Positions 35,877 through 43,998 of a stretch of 44,810 nt of DNA are shown here, in pieces. Location of the stretch: contig JAFNXL010000016.1 in NCBI GenBank assembly GCA_017379075.1, positions 1 through 44,810 on the forward strand, read 5' to 3'. Origin of the DNA: Bacteroidaceae bacterium. Lineage in GTDB: Bacteria; Bacteroidota; Bacteroidia; Bacteroidales; Bacteroidaceae. Each line of letters opens with the position of its first letter. The stretch's first letter is position 1. Under the pieces are notes generated by a model, which saw nothing but the letters and a program-made list of their open reading frames with translations, had not been told where the DNA came from and did not search any database. Made by a program: the position numbers and the translations under genes.

Positions 35877-36596
35877 ATGAAGCGCATTATACTCTTGTCT
35901 GCCTTATGCCTGCTCTTTACAGGACTGGGATGCCGCCATGTCATGGCGCAACCCAGGAAGCTTCAATACCGCCCTTATATTGACGAGCGGAAATTCCACT
36001 ATGGCTTTCTGTTTGGCTTCAACATCCAGGACATGGAACTTTCAAACACAGGATACGCAAACCCCGAAACAGGAGAACAATGGTATGCCGATGTGGACAA
36101 TTATAATCCAGGCTTCAGCGTGGGTGTTTTAGGCGAGATGAAGCTGAACAAGCATCTTTCTCTCCGCCTCAGCCCCACAATGCACTTCGGCCAGAAGCAC
36201 ATCCTTTTCCATGAACAGCTTTCGGGGCGAGACACCACACAGAACGTCAAGAGTTCGTACATTTCCATTCCGCTCGACCTGAAAGTGGCCGCACCGCGCT
36301 ACAATAACTTCCGCCCGTATGTCATTGCCGGCCTAAATCCCATGATTGACCTTACGGCACGCAAGCGCCATGCACTGCGCACAAAGCCAATGGACTGTTA
36401 TCTGGAAGTGGGAATGGGATGCGACATCTATCTGCCTTTCTTCAAACTTATCCCCGAACTGAAATTCTGCTTCGGCCTGGCAGATATTCTGCAGAAAGAC
36501 CGTTCGGACCTTATCGACACCTCACTGCTCAAATACACGGAGGCCGTGGACAAGGCACGTTCCAAGATGATTGTGCTTACGCTTTACTTTGAATAA
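35877..36596 (+). CDS. porT: PorT/SprT-like outer-membrane beta-barrel protein
   Basis: A 239-residue secreted beta-barrel with a signal peptide (cleaved near VMA-QPR, residue 25). The start of the mature chain, KFHYGFLFGFNIQDMEL, followed by PGFSVGVLGEMKLNKHLSLRLSPTM-type strands and the late LIPELKFCFGLADIL, matches the PorT/SprT protein of the type IX secretion system. Other outer-membrane beta-barrel (OMP_b-brl_2) proteins have a similar general pattern, so the T9SS assignment is probable. Together with the PorE-like protein it suggests a T9SS in this organism, although it sits alone here. It converges with the 5'-nucleotidase pair (13-base overlap of ends). Confidence 0.78.
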   Translation: MKRIILLSALCLLFTGLGCRHVMAQPRKLQYRPYIDERKFHYGFLFGFNIQDMELSNTGYANPETGEQWYADVDNYNPGFSVGVLGEMKLNKHLSLRLSPTMHFGQKHILFHEQLSGRDTTQNVKSSYISIPLDLKVAAPRYNNFRPYVIAGLNPMIDLTARKRHALRTKPMDCYLEVGMGCDIYLPFFKLIPELKFCFGLADILQKDRSDLIDTSLLKYTEAVDKARSKMIVLTLYFE

Positions 36597-37438
36597 GGCT
36601 CAAGCACAAACGTCATTGTGCCCACAAACCTTCCATGCTTGCCCATTTGGTTGCAGGGCACATCCTCTCCCTTGCTGTTCTTCACAAACTTTGGTTGGTC
36701 AAACATGAAATGCGTATGACCACCCAACAATACATCTATGCCGTGCGTCTTGCGCACAAAGCCGATGTCATAATCTTCGCCTTCTGCCCATCCCAAATGG
36801 CTCAGACAGACGATAAAGTCGCACTTCTCTTCATTGCGCAACTTGTCCACAATGGGTTGCACCGCCTTGGCCGGTGTACGGTAACGTACTGAGCCATAGC
36901 TTTGCCCGGACACCAGTCCCTCAAGTCTCGGGCTCACGCCCACCACTCCCACACGCAGGCCGTTGCATTCCATAATCGCATAAGGTTGCACCAACCCTTC
37001 GCATGGCGTGCCAGAGAAATCGTAATTGCTGCAAACAAACGGAAAATCTGCCATCCGTATCAGACGCGCCAGATTCTCCAGTCCGCAGTCAAACTCATGA
37101 TTGCCAATGGCGCACGCATCATAACCCATAAGATTCATCAGTTTCACCTCCGCCTCGCCGCGGAAAATATTGTAATAGAGCGAACCCTGGGAAAAGTCGC
37201 CACAATCAAAAAGCATCATATCTTCCGGATGTGCCCGGCGTAACTGACTTACCAAGGCGGTCCGGCGTACAAAGCCGCCCTTGTCCGCCAATGAAGAATC
37301 TGCATGATTGGGCGAGATGGGTTCCACACACGAATGGGTATCATTCGTATGCACAAGAAAAAGAGTCTTTTCCTGCGCTACAGCAATGCTGGCACACCAC
37401 AACATCAGTATAATCAGCGAAAGTTTGCTTTTCATCAT
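36584..37438 (-). CDS. 5'-nucleotidase N-terminal (metallophosphatase) half as a separate protein
   Basis: A 284-residue secreted phosphatase with a signal peptide (cleaved near VA-QEK, residue 22). It carries the metal motifs of UshA/NucA-type enzymes: HTNDTHS (about 31), CGDFSQG (about 79), GNHEFDCG (about 111), LSHLGWAEGED (about 213) and GGHTHFM (about 239). It stops where the substrate-binding domain of full-length 5'-nucleotidase would begin. That domain is encoded by the gene just upstream (4-base ATGA overlap). This division is seen in Bacteroidetes and is not a frameshift, since each half has its own signal peptide. Confidence 0.92.
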   Translation of the reverse strand: MMKSKLSLIILMLWCASIAVAQEKTLFLVHTNDTHSCVEPISPNHADSSLADKGGFVRRTALVSQLRRAHPEDMMLFDCGDFSQGSLYYNIFRGEAEVKLMNLMGYDACAIGNHEFDCGLENLARLIRMADFPFVCSNYDFSGTPCEGLVQPYAIMECNGLRVGVVGVSPRLEGLVSGQSYGSVRYRTPAKAVQPIVDKLRNEEKCDFIVCLSHLGWAEGEDYDIGFVRKTHGIDVLLGGHTHFMFDQPKFVKNSKGEDVPCNQMGKHGRFVGTMTFVLEPYSK

Positions 37439-38181
37439 TTCTTCATTACAATACGTCCTTCAATTCGACTGTCTATCACACGGTTCTTCACCACACTCTC
37501 CATCATTATCTCCCGCACGGACATGCCGGTCTCGTGCCTGCGTTTATGTTTCTTTAGAGCGTATAGGCGGTCGTTCCCCTCGGCCAGATAATCCAGTGTG
37601 GCGATTAGGTAAGTACGCTTCTTGTCAATCGCTTTTCCTCCAATCCGCACCTGCAACACATTTCCTTCGGCATCCATCTCCATCCTCATCTCTCGGCTCA
37701 CCGCCTCCCCTTTCACTGCTGCAATGTTCCGCATCAGTTCCAGCACATCTTTCCCCTTCATTTCCAGCACAACCAGATTGTTCTCGAAGGGAGAAATCTG
37801 CAATATGTCACCCCTGCGCACAATCCCTTCTGGCATGCGGCTGCGTAGGCTTCCCACGTTGGCCAGTCCAAAATCGGCCTTGGGACCACCAGCACAGGTA
37901 CTGCCTTCCACAAGCACATCAGCCACCCAGTTGCCCAACAGGCTCTCCGGCTTACCGGCTGACATGGCCACTCTGCTCATGCCCAGCACTGGACTCACCT
38001 CTTTGTCCACACCATCTTTATACGGTTTCACAACCATCAAGGCAACTGAATCGGGCACGGCATCCAGAGCCCGCGTCACCTCCAACCGCTGCGCCGAAAC
38101 ATACTTAACCCTGTACCGCTGTGCCATTGTCACAAACGGAAATAACATGAAATACAAGCAGATAATAAAACAATTCTTCAT
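37435..38181 (-). CDS. 5'-nucleotidase C-terminal (substrate-binding) half as a separate protein
   Basis: A 248-residue secreted protein with a signal peptide (cleaved near TMA-QRY, residue 20). It matches the 5_nucleotid_C domain: ESLLGNWVADVL (about 79), ADFGLANVGSLRSRMPEG (about 101-118), the ISPFENNLVVLEMKG strand, and YLIATLDYLAEGND. It has no metal-binding residues of its own, so it must act with the phosphatase half encoded next. The C-terminal half is encoded first, the reverse of the order in fused enzymes. A consensus promoter precedes it. Confidence 0.9.
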   Translation of the reverse strand: MKNCFIICLYFMLFPFVTMAQRYRVKYVSAQRLEVTRALDAVPDSVALMVVKPYKDGVDKEVSPVLGMSRVAMSAGKPESLLGNWVADVLVEGSTCAGGPKADFGLANVGSLRSRMPEGIVRRGDILQISPFENNLVVLEMKGKDVLELMRNIAAVKGEAVSREMRMEMDAEGNVLQVRIGGKAIDKKRTYLIATLDYLAEGNDRLYALKKHKRRHETGMSVREIMMESVVKNRVIDSRIEGRIVMKK

Positions 38182-38202
38182 ACCTACAGACTAAAAACGG
38201 CT

Positions 38203-38234
38203 CAAAATTACATCTTTTTCGGCAAAAATACAAA
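38203..38234 (-). promoter_or_regulatory. Promoter of the split 5'-nucleotidase operon
   Basis: Minus-strand TTTG (38234-38231), a 20-base spacer and TAATTTTG (38210-38203) match the -33/-7 consensus. The -7 is 21 bases before the start codon at 38181. Confidence 0.75.
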
Positions 38235-38274
38235 ATAATGAGGCTGCTAGTATGGCAGAACAACTAATTTTTCG

Positions 38275-38282
38275 TACCTTTG
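38275..38282 (+). promoter_or_regulatory. -7 element of rplS
   Basis: TACCTTTG about 95 bases before the rplS ATG. This long leader contrasts with the short leaders of most other genes here and makes room for the structure at 38295-38337. Confidence 0.65.
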
Positions 38283-38294
38283 CAGCCGCTTTCC

Positions 38295-38337
38295 CGTGGG
38301 TCGCTGGCAGGAAGAAGAGAGACCTGTTATGCCCACG
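38295..38337 (+). promoter_or_regulatory. Candidate L19 leader RNA structure
   Basis: In the rplS leader, CGTGGG (38295-38300) pairs with CCCACG (38332-38337). Inside, GCAGG (38307-38311) pairs with CCTGT (38323-38327, one G-U) around a purine-rich loop. Ribosomal-protein leaders that let L19 repress its own synthesis are known in several phyla. The role here is inferred from position and pairing only. Confidence 0.45.
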
Positions 38338-38376
38338 AGTGATCGACAAAACAATTTTATAATCCAAAATCAAAAA

Positions 38377-38745
38377 ATGGCTGATTTAATTAAAATTGCT
38401 GAAGAAGCATTTGCTACTGGCAAAAGCCACCCCTCATTCAAGGCTGGTGACACCATTACCGTAGCGTACAAGATTGTCGAAGGTAACAAGGAGCGTATAC
38501 AGTTGTATCGCGGTGTTGTTATCAAGATTTCAGGTCACGGAGACAAGAAGCGCTTTACCGTGCGCAAGATGTCTGGTACCGTTGGTGTTGAGCGTATTTT
38601 CCCCTTGGAAAGCCCCAACATTGACAGCATTGTAGTGAACAAGGTAGGTAAGGTACGTCGTGCCAAGTTGTACTACCTGCGTAAGCTCACCGGTAAGAAG
38701 GCTCGCATTGCAGAAAAGCGCACCATCATCAAGAAGGAAGCTTAA
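38377..38745 (+). CDS. rplS: Ribosomal protein L19
   Basis: Large-subunit protein near the 30S-50S interface. It has 122 residues, with the core [20 protein letters not shown] (about 21-40), [26 protein letters not shown] and [10 protein letters not shown], all diagnostic of L19. The start at 38377 ([11 protein letters not shown]) is chosen over an in-frame ATG at 38296, because the family begins here and the intervening stretch forms a leader structure. Codon use is biased toward GGT, GTT and AAG, as expected for a highly expressed gene. A terminator follows. Confidence 0.98.
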   Translation: MADLIKIAEEAFATGKSHPSFKAGDTITVAYKIVEGNKERIQLYRGVVIKISGHGDKKRFTVRKMSGTVGVERIFPLESPNIDSIVVNKVGKVRRAKLYYLRKLTGKKARIAEKRTIIKKEA

Positions 38746-38775
38746 TCGCAACGCTGAAAAAGAGCGTTCCAGTTT

Positions 38776-38810
38776 AAAAGGCATTGGGTTCTCCCATTGC
38801 CTTTTTTGTT
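38776..38810 (+). terminator. Intrinsic terminator after rplS
   Basis: AAAAGGCA pairs with TGCCTTTT, and inside it TGGG pairs with CCCA around a short loop (TTCT). The stem runs into TTTTTTGTTT. Confidence 0.88.
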
Positions 38811-38836
38811 TAACACCAGACGGGAAAATCTTTACA

Positions 38837-39030
38837 GGGGTGTTCTATAAATTATGTCGTGGTGATTTTTGAACTTCTTTCGGATGTGCTTTTGTAAGTT
38901 GAAAAAGGAACATAGCGGGCTATGTGACTGATGAGACTTGACAAAATGACGCCGAAAAAGTCAAAAAGCGGCCGAAACTCACTTTGCTAGATTTGGAAAA
39001 AACTCAAAACCAGAATTTATAGAACACCCC
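38837..39030 (+). mobile_element. MITE-like element, copy 2 (194 bases)
   Basis: Bounded by perfect 18-base inverted repeats: AGGGGTGTTCTATAAATT at 38836-38853 and its complement at 39014-39031. Taking the ends as GGGG...CCCC, the flanks are TACA on both sides, a possible 4-base target duplication. The core 38886-38950 matches copy 1 at 64 of 65 bases and includes the dyad ACATAGC-n2-GCTATGT; outside the core the two copies differ at many positions. There is no coding capacity for a transposase. It lies in the gap between rplS and the PAP2 gene. Confidence 0.85.
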
Positions 39031-39068
39031 TACACAGATTATCCCACAATGTTACTTCTTGTATTCTT

Positions 39069-39812
39069 CTAATAATTCTTCAACACCTCCTGATGCAGAC
39101 GGGCACGGCGCTTTTGGAACAGCTTGCGGTTGTTGAAGATGGCATCCGTGGCCCAATATGAGAGTTCGGCCGCGAGAATGCCCACTGCAGCCCCCACTAC
39201 TACGTCGCTGGCATAGTGCTTGTTGTTGAGGATGCGCAACGCACCGGTTGCCGTGGCTACGGAATATCCGGCTATGGGAATCCATACGCTTTTGTGGCCA
39301 TATTCGTGGCTGAGAAGCGTGGCTCCGAGAAAGGCCGTGGCGGTGTGTCCGGAAGGGAAGCCTGCCCCTTCGCCATTAGGGCGGGTGCGGTCTATGCTGT
39401 ACTTTATGCCGCCCACCGCTGCCATCATCATGGCACCGGCCATCGCATCGGTGGCCAATACTTGCCAGCGGTTACGGCTATGACCCTGCACGCCGCCCAG
39501 CGACATGCCGAGCTGTGCGGCAAGAGGTGCGAAGCGCAGATAATCGTCGACCTTGGTGCGGAAACTGGGCATTCCATCCATTACTCTGCGGCTTATGGCC
39601 TTGTCTGCCGGCCAAACGGCAAGTCCCACCGCCGCAACGGGCGCTGCCACGCAACAGGAATGGTGCAGGCGATTGAGATTAAATTCCTTACGGTCCATCT
39701 TCACCGTGAGCGGAGCCTTGTTCTCTTTATAGAGGATTGTGGAGTCGCCTTGTGCCTTGGCGTTGAATGCGCACAGCAGGAAGCAGAAAAATATGATTAC
39801 GGATTTCGTCAT
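39069..39812 (-). CDS. PAP2-family membrane/periplasmic phosphatase
   Basis: A 247-residue phosphatidic-acid-phosphatase-type enzyme, with a start at 39812 giving the signal peptide MTKSVIIFFCFLLCAFNAKAQ. A start at 39836 is also in frame but would leave a leader of only about 10 bases. The three family motifs are present: KYSIDRTRP (about 135-143), PSGHTA (about 151-156) and RILNNKHYASD (about 184-194, catalytic His and Asp). Several hydrophobic stretches lie around them. Possible substrates are lipid phosphates such as undecaprenyl pyrophosphate or lipid A phosphates; not determinable here. Confidence 0.9.
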   Translation of the reverse strand: MTKSVIIFFCFLLCAFNAKAQGDSTILYKENKAPLTVKMDRKEFNLNRLHHSCCVAAPVAAVGLAVWPADKAISRRVMDGMPSFRTKVDDYLRFAPLAAQLGMSLGGVQGHSRNRWQVLATDAMAGAMMMAAVGGIKYSIDRTRPNGEGAGFPSGHTATAFLGATLLSHEYGHKSVWIPIAGYSVATATGALRILNNKHYASDVVVGAAVGILAAELSYWATDAIFNNRKLFQKRRARLHQEVLKNY

Positions 39813-39851
39813 TGCAAAAGCGGTTATTTTTACCATTTAGAAGCGGCAATG

Positions 39852-39859
39852 CAAAGATA
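39852..39859 (-). promoter_or_regulatory. -7 element of the PAP2 gene
   Basis: Reads TATCTTTG on the minus strand, with ATTG 19 bases upstream (39882-39879) as a weak -33. Confidence 0.6.
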
Positions 39860-39881
39860 CGTCATTTTACCGGAAAAACAA

Positions 39882-39918
39882 TTTCCTCGGGAGGAAAAAC
39901 TTTTTCCCTCGGGAGGGA
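39882..39918. repeat. Two CTCGGGAG palindromes, centres 22 bases apart
   Basis: TTTCCTCGGGAGGAAA (39882-39897) has perfect 7-base arms around GG, and TCCCTCGGGAGGGA (39905-39918) has 6-base arms around GG. They share the CTCGGGAG core and resemble the palindromes at 3807-3985. They lie between the asd terminator and the PAP2 promoter. Confidence 0.75.
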
Positions 39919-39920
39919 GA

Positions 39921-39966
39921 AAAAAAACGGTGGAACGCAGGGACTGCTTTTCCACCGTTTTTTATG
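39921..39966 (-). terminator. Intrinsic terminator after asd
   Basis: AAAACGGTGGAA pairs with TTCCACCGTTTT, with an inner GCAG/CTGC stem and a GGA loop. On the minus strand it runs into TTTTTTTT. It lies 18 bases past the asd stop and could also work in the other direction. Confidence 0.9.
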
Positions 39967-39983
39967 TGTTGCTTTCTTATCTC

Positions 39984-40994
39984 TTAAAGTCCGTTTACCT
40001 GAATCAGATACTCGGCAATCTGCACGGCATTGAGGGCGGCACCCTTACGAATCTGGTCGCCGGTGAGCCAAAGGGTTACGCCGGTGTCGCTGGCGATGTC
40101 CTGACGCACTCGGCCCACATAAATGTCGTCACGTCCTGCGCTTTCAATGGGCATAGGATAGACATAGTTCTGGGGATCGTCCACCAACGATATGCCGGGA
40201 GCGTTCTGCAATGCCTGGCGCACGGCCTCAACGGTGATGGGCTGCTCGGTCTCGATCCAGACTGACTCGGAGTGGCTGCGCAGAGAGGACACACGGACGC
40301 AGGTGGCAGAGGTGCGGATGTCGCTGTGCATAATCTTGCGGGTCTCGTTGAACATCTTCATCTCTTCCTTGGTATAGTCGTTCTCGGTCATCTTGTCAAT
40401 CTGGGGAATGACGTTATAGGCCAGCTGATGGGGGAATTTCTTGATGGTCTTGCACACGCCGGTCTCAATGATCTCACGATACTGCTGCTCCAGTTCGGCC
40501 ATGGCCACGGCTCCTGCGCCGCTGGCGCTCTGGTAGCTGGATACATGGACGCGCTTGATGTGCGAGAGCTGTTCAATGGGCTGAAGCACAACTACCATCA
40601 TGATGGTGGTGCAGTTGGGGTTGGCAATGATGCCGCGGGGACGGTTGAGGGCGTCCTTGGCATTGCACTCGGGCACAACCAGGGGCACATCGGGGTCCAT
40701 GCGGAAGGCCGAGCTGTTGTCAATCATCACGGCGCCGTACTTGGTGATGGTCTCGGCAAACTCCAGGCTGGTGTCGCCTCCGGCACTGGTGAAGGCAATG
40801 TCCACATCCTTGAAGTCGTCGTTGTGCTGCAACAACTTTACCTCAATCTCCTTTCCACAGAAATTATATTTAGTGCCGGCACTGCGGGCAGAGCCGAACA
40901 ACACCAATTCGTCAAGGGGGAAGTTTCTCTCTTCCAGCACTCGCAGGAACTCCTGTCCTACAGCTCCGCTGGCACCTACAATAGCTACTTTCAT
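39984..40994 (-). CDS. asd: Aspartate-semialdehyde dehydrogenase
   Basis: Reduces aspartyl phosphate to aspartate semialdehyde with NADPH, the branch point to lysine/diaminopimelate, threonine and methionine. The 336-residue protein has [10 protein letters not shown] (about 7-16), the active-site cysteine C128 in [15 protein letters not shown] (about 155) and the catalytic-histidine region SSLRSHSES (about 235). Length and motifs are normal. A TAATTTTG element on the minus strand (41045-41038) precedes it. It is divergent from the antiporter gene. Confidence 0.97.
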   Translation of the reverse strand: MKVAIVGASGAVGQEFLRVLEERNFPLDELVLFGSARSAGTKYNFCGKEIEVKLLQHNDDFKDVDIAFTSAGGDTSLEFAETITKYGAVMIDNSSAFRMDPDVPLVVPECNAKDALNRPRGIIANPNCTTIMMVVVLQPIEQLSHIKRVHVSSYQSASGAGAVAMAELEQQYREIIETGVCKTIKKFPHQLAYNVIPQIDKMTENDYTKEEMKMFNETRKIMHSDIRTSATCVRVSSLRSHSESVWIETEQPITVEAVRQALQNAPGISLVDDPQNYVYPMPIESAGRDDIYVGRVRQDIASDTGVTLWLTGDQIRKGAALNAVQIAEYLIQVNGL

Positions 40995-41037
40995 TTCTTT
41001 CTACCTTAATATAAAATTGATTCTTACAATTCAGGTG

Positions 41038-41045
41038 CAAAATTA
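41038..41045 (-). promoter_or_regulatory. -7 element of asd
   Basis: Minus-strand TAATTTTG, 43 bases before the asd ATG. The same octamer precedes the 5'-nucleotidase operon. A -33 match is weak. Confidence 0.55.
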
Positions 41046-41100
41046 CTCATTTTCTGATAATGCAAGGGGCTTTCAGTCACAGATTTTCACAAAAATAGTG

Positions 41101-41108
41101 TATCTTTG
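41101..41108 (+). promoter_or_regulatory. -7 element of the antiporter operon
   Basis: TATCTTTG 29 bases before the antiporter ATG. No exact -33 TTTG at 19-21 bases. Confidence 0.6.
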
Positions 41109-41137
41109 CATCTTAAATACGCAAAAATACAAGAAAA

Positions 41138-43330
41138 ATGCATCTTGCCACGATACTATTGAGCGCAAACGGACCTTTAATCACGGACCCTACCTGGATT
41201 TTTTTCCTGGTATTGTCCATCATCCTGTTTGCCCCCATACTGCTGAACCGCCTGCACATCCCCAATGTGGTGGGACTGATTATTGCCGGCATTCTGGTGG
41301 GAGAATACGGATTCAACCTGTTGGAAAGAGACAGCAGCTTTGAGCTGTTCGGGCAAGTGGGCATCTATTATATCATGTTCCTTGCCGGTCTGGAACTGGA
41401 CATGGGAAGCGTGAAGAAATACGGCAGGCAGGGCATGCTGTTCGGGCTGCTGACCTTCGGTGTTCCCTTTGTCATGGGCTTCTATGCCGGCGTCCATCTT
41501 CTGCAACTCGGCACACTCCCCTCGCTGCTCCTCTCCTGTCTGCTCTCCAGCCATACGCTGGTGAGCTACCCCATTGTGGGGCGCTACGGAATGGGGCGTC
41601 ATCGCAGCGTCATCATCAGCGTGGTGGCCACAGCGTTCGCCACCTTTGCCGCCCTGCTTACCCTGGCTTTCGTTGTGGGCATGCAAGACCCTAATACCAG
41701 TGCCCTTTCCTGGGTTATCTTTTCGGCAAAGTGTATCCTCTACATCGCTTCGGTTACCTTCATCTTCCCGCGTCTGGGCCGATGGTTCCTGCGCAGGAAC
41801 GACGACAGCGTGATGCAGTACATCTTTGTCATCGCACTGGTTTTCCTCAGTGCGGCGCTGGCCAACCTGGCTGGGCTTGAAGGCCTCTTGGGTGCATTCC
41901 TTGCCGGACTGGCCATCAACCGTTTGATTCCACGCACCAGTCCGCTGATGAACCGCATAGAATTTGTTGGGCATGCCATCTTCATCCCCTACTTCCTCAT
42001 CGGCGTGGGCATGATGATTGACATCAGCGTGCTGGGCAGCGGCTTCACCACGCTTTGGTTTGTGCTGGTGATGGTGGTTGTGGCCACGGTCAGCAAGATG
42101 GCTGCCGCCTGGCTCATGCACTTGTTCAGCCCGGGCAACCGTGCCCAGTTCTGGCTGATGTTCGGCCTCACCAACGCCCATGCTGCCGGCGCCCTGGCCA
42201 TTGTAATGATTGGAAGCAGCCCGGAAGTGGGCCTCATCGATTCCGTGGCATTGAACGGCGCCATCATGGTCATTCTGTTCTCCTGCATCATCAGTTCCCT
42301 TGCCACAAACCACGGCGCACGCAAACTGGCGCTGAGTGACACCACGCTGGATGACAACCAGGGTTCTTACCACGGAAAGTGTCTGGTGGCCTACTCCCAG
42401 GAAGACAATGTGGACGTAATGACCCAATTGGCCATCCTCATCCGCAATCCCTATATCCCCGACAGTCTAATGGGGCTGAGCGTAGCTTTTGACGACGACA
42501 GCGGAGAAGACCAGGTACGAAAAGGCAAGGCATTGTTGGAGAAAGCCCAGAAAACCGCCGCAGCGGCAGACATCAGCATGGGCATCCTGTGCCGTCTGAG
42601 CACAAACGTGGCAAGCGGCATCCTGCACACCATCAAGGAATATGAGGCGGGCGAGGTCATTATGTGCCTCACCGACCGCGAAACCGGCATGGCCAAGTTC
42701 TCGCTGGGCAATGTCATAAACCATGTGCTTTCCGGTTCTCACCGCGAGCTGATGCTTGTCCGCTCCATCGTTCCCCCGGGCACACTGAAGCAGATTGTGG
42801 TGGTTGTGCCCGAGAAGGCGGAATACGAAGTGGGCTTCTACAAATGGCTGGAACACCTTGCCCGAATGGGCGAGCAGATCGACTGCCGCATAACCTTCCA
42901 CACCCACCCTGCCACCATGAAGTATATCAAGGGATACATGGCACAGAAGCACACCAACGTGCGGACCAACTTCGTGGAGATGAACAAATGGAGCGGCATC
43001 AGACAGATGGCAGTCGGCATGAACGAGGACCACATGCTGGTGGTGGTGACGGCTCGTCCCGGATTCATATCCTACTCGCGGGCAATGGACCGCTTCCCGC
43101 AGATTCTGAGCCGCCACTTCAAGCAGACCAACATAATGCTGCTCTATCCGGACCAGTGGGGAGACCCCATGGAAGAGCTTACCATCTTTGCGCCTAACGG
43201 AAGGGCGGTAACCGTGCAGCCCAAGTCCTTCGGCGGATGGATAAGGTTAGGATGGAGAAAACTATTGTCAAGAAAATACACCCTCACCAAGAAGGGGAAA
43301 AAGAAATCTTCAAAAAAGATTCCTGCATGA
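41138..43330 (+). CDS. CPA2-family cation/proton antiporter with C-terminal universal-stress-like domain
   Basis: A 730-residue Na+ or K+/H+ exchanger. Residues about 15-395 are a 12-13-helix antiporter core of the Na_H_Exchanger family ([28 protein letters not shown] near 31-58, FLAGLELDM near 86, [18 protein letters not shown] near 246). The rest (about 410-730) is a cytoplasmic region with weak UspA-like segments, probably regulatory. Expected roles are pH and cation balance. The stop codon overlaps the lolD start as ATGA, so lolD is coupled to it. Confidence 0.92.
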   Translation: MHLATILLSANGPLITDPTWIFFLVLSIILFAPILLNRLHIPNVVGLIIAGILVGEYGFNLLERDSSFELFGQVGIYYIMFLAGLELDMGSVKKYGRQGMLFGLLTFGVPFVMGFYAGVHLLQLGTLPSLLLSCLLSSHTLVSYPIVGRYGMGRHRSVIISVVATAFATFAALLTLAFVVGMQDPNTSALSWVIFSAKCILYIASVTFIFPRLGRWFLRRNDDSVMQYIFVIALVFLSAALANLAGLEGLLGAFLAGLAINRLIPRTSPLMNRIEFVGHAIFIPYFLIGVGMMIDISVLGSGFTTLWFVLVMVVVATVSKMAAAWLMHLFSPGNRAQFWLMFGLTNAHAAGALAIVMIGSSPEVGLIDSVALNGAIMVILFSCIISSLATNHGARKLALSDTTLDDNQGSYHGKCLVAYSQEDNVDVMTQLAILIRNPYIPDSLMGLSVAFDDDSGEDQVRKGKALLEKAQKTAAAADISMGILCRLSTNVASGILHTIKEYEAGEVIMCLTDRETGMAKFSLGNVINHVLSGSHRELMLVRSIVPPGTLKQIVVVVPEKAEYEVGFYKWLEHLARMGEQIDCRITFHTHPATMKYIKGYMAQKHTNVRTNFVEMNKWSGIRQMAVGMNEDHMLVVVTARPGFISYSRAMDRFPQILSRHFKQTNIMLLYPDQWGDPMEELTIFAPNGRAVTVQPKSFGGWIRLGWRKLLSRKYTLTKKGKKKSSKKIPA

Positions 43331-43998
43331 TACAGTTAAAAAACATCACCAAAAGTTTCGGTTCGTTGCAAGTGCTCCGGGGCATTGACCTGTCTGTGGA
43401 AGAAGGACAGGTGGTAAGCATCGTAGGGCCAAGCGGAGCCGGAAAGACCACCCTTCTGCAGATTATGGGCACGCTGGACAAAGCCGACAGCGGACAGGTC
43501 ATCATCAACGGACAGGACATCTCCGCCCTGAACCAGAAAAAGCTTTCCCGCTTCCGCAACAAGCATCTGGGCTTTGTCTTCCAGTTCCATCAGCTGCTGC
43601 CCGAATTCACGGCACTGGAGAACATCATGATTCCAGCCTTTATCGGCGGTGCCGACAAGAAAGAGGCGGAAGAGCGGGCCAGGGAACTGCTCCAGTTCAT
43701 GGGACTGGCAGACCGCGCCACGCACAAGCCCAACGAACTCTCCGGTGGCGAGAAACAGCGTGTGGCTGTGGCAAGAGCGCTGGTCAACCATCCCGATGTA
43801 ATCATGGCAGACGAGCCAAGCGGAAGCCTGGACAGCCGGAACAAGGAAGATTTGCACAAGCTTTTCTTCGACCTTCGCGACAAGTACGGACAGACGTTCG
43901 TCATCGTGACACACGACGAAAGCCTGGCCACACTGACTGACCGCACAATCCACATGAAAGACGGCATTATCATTGACGACAAATACAGGACAATATGA
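43327..43998 (+). CDS. lolD: LolD-type ABC transporter ATP-binding protein
   Basis: ATPase of the lipoprotein-sorting or macrolide-export (MacB-like) family. In 223 residues: Walker [10 protein letters not shown] (about 36-44), Q-loop [12 protein letters not shown] (about 84), signature LSGGEKQR (about 138-145), Walker [10 protein letters not shown] (about 158-166) and the switch HDE (about 199). The short helical-domain segment fits LolD. The start at 43327 is chosen because the frame further upstream lies inside the antiporter gene. LolC/E partner genes are not in the window. It overlaps both neighbours by ATGA. Confidence 0.92.
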   Translation: MIQLKNITKSFGSLQVLRGIDLSVEEGQVVSIVGPSGAGKTTLLQIMGTLDKADSGQVIINGQDISALNQKKLSRFRNKHLGFVFQFHQLLPEFTALENIMIPAFIGGADKKEAEERARELLQFMGLADRATHKPNELSGGEKQRVAVARALVNHPDVIMADEPSGSLDSRNKEDLHKLFFDLRDKYGQTFVIVTHDESLATLTDRTIHMKDGIIIDDKYRTI

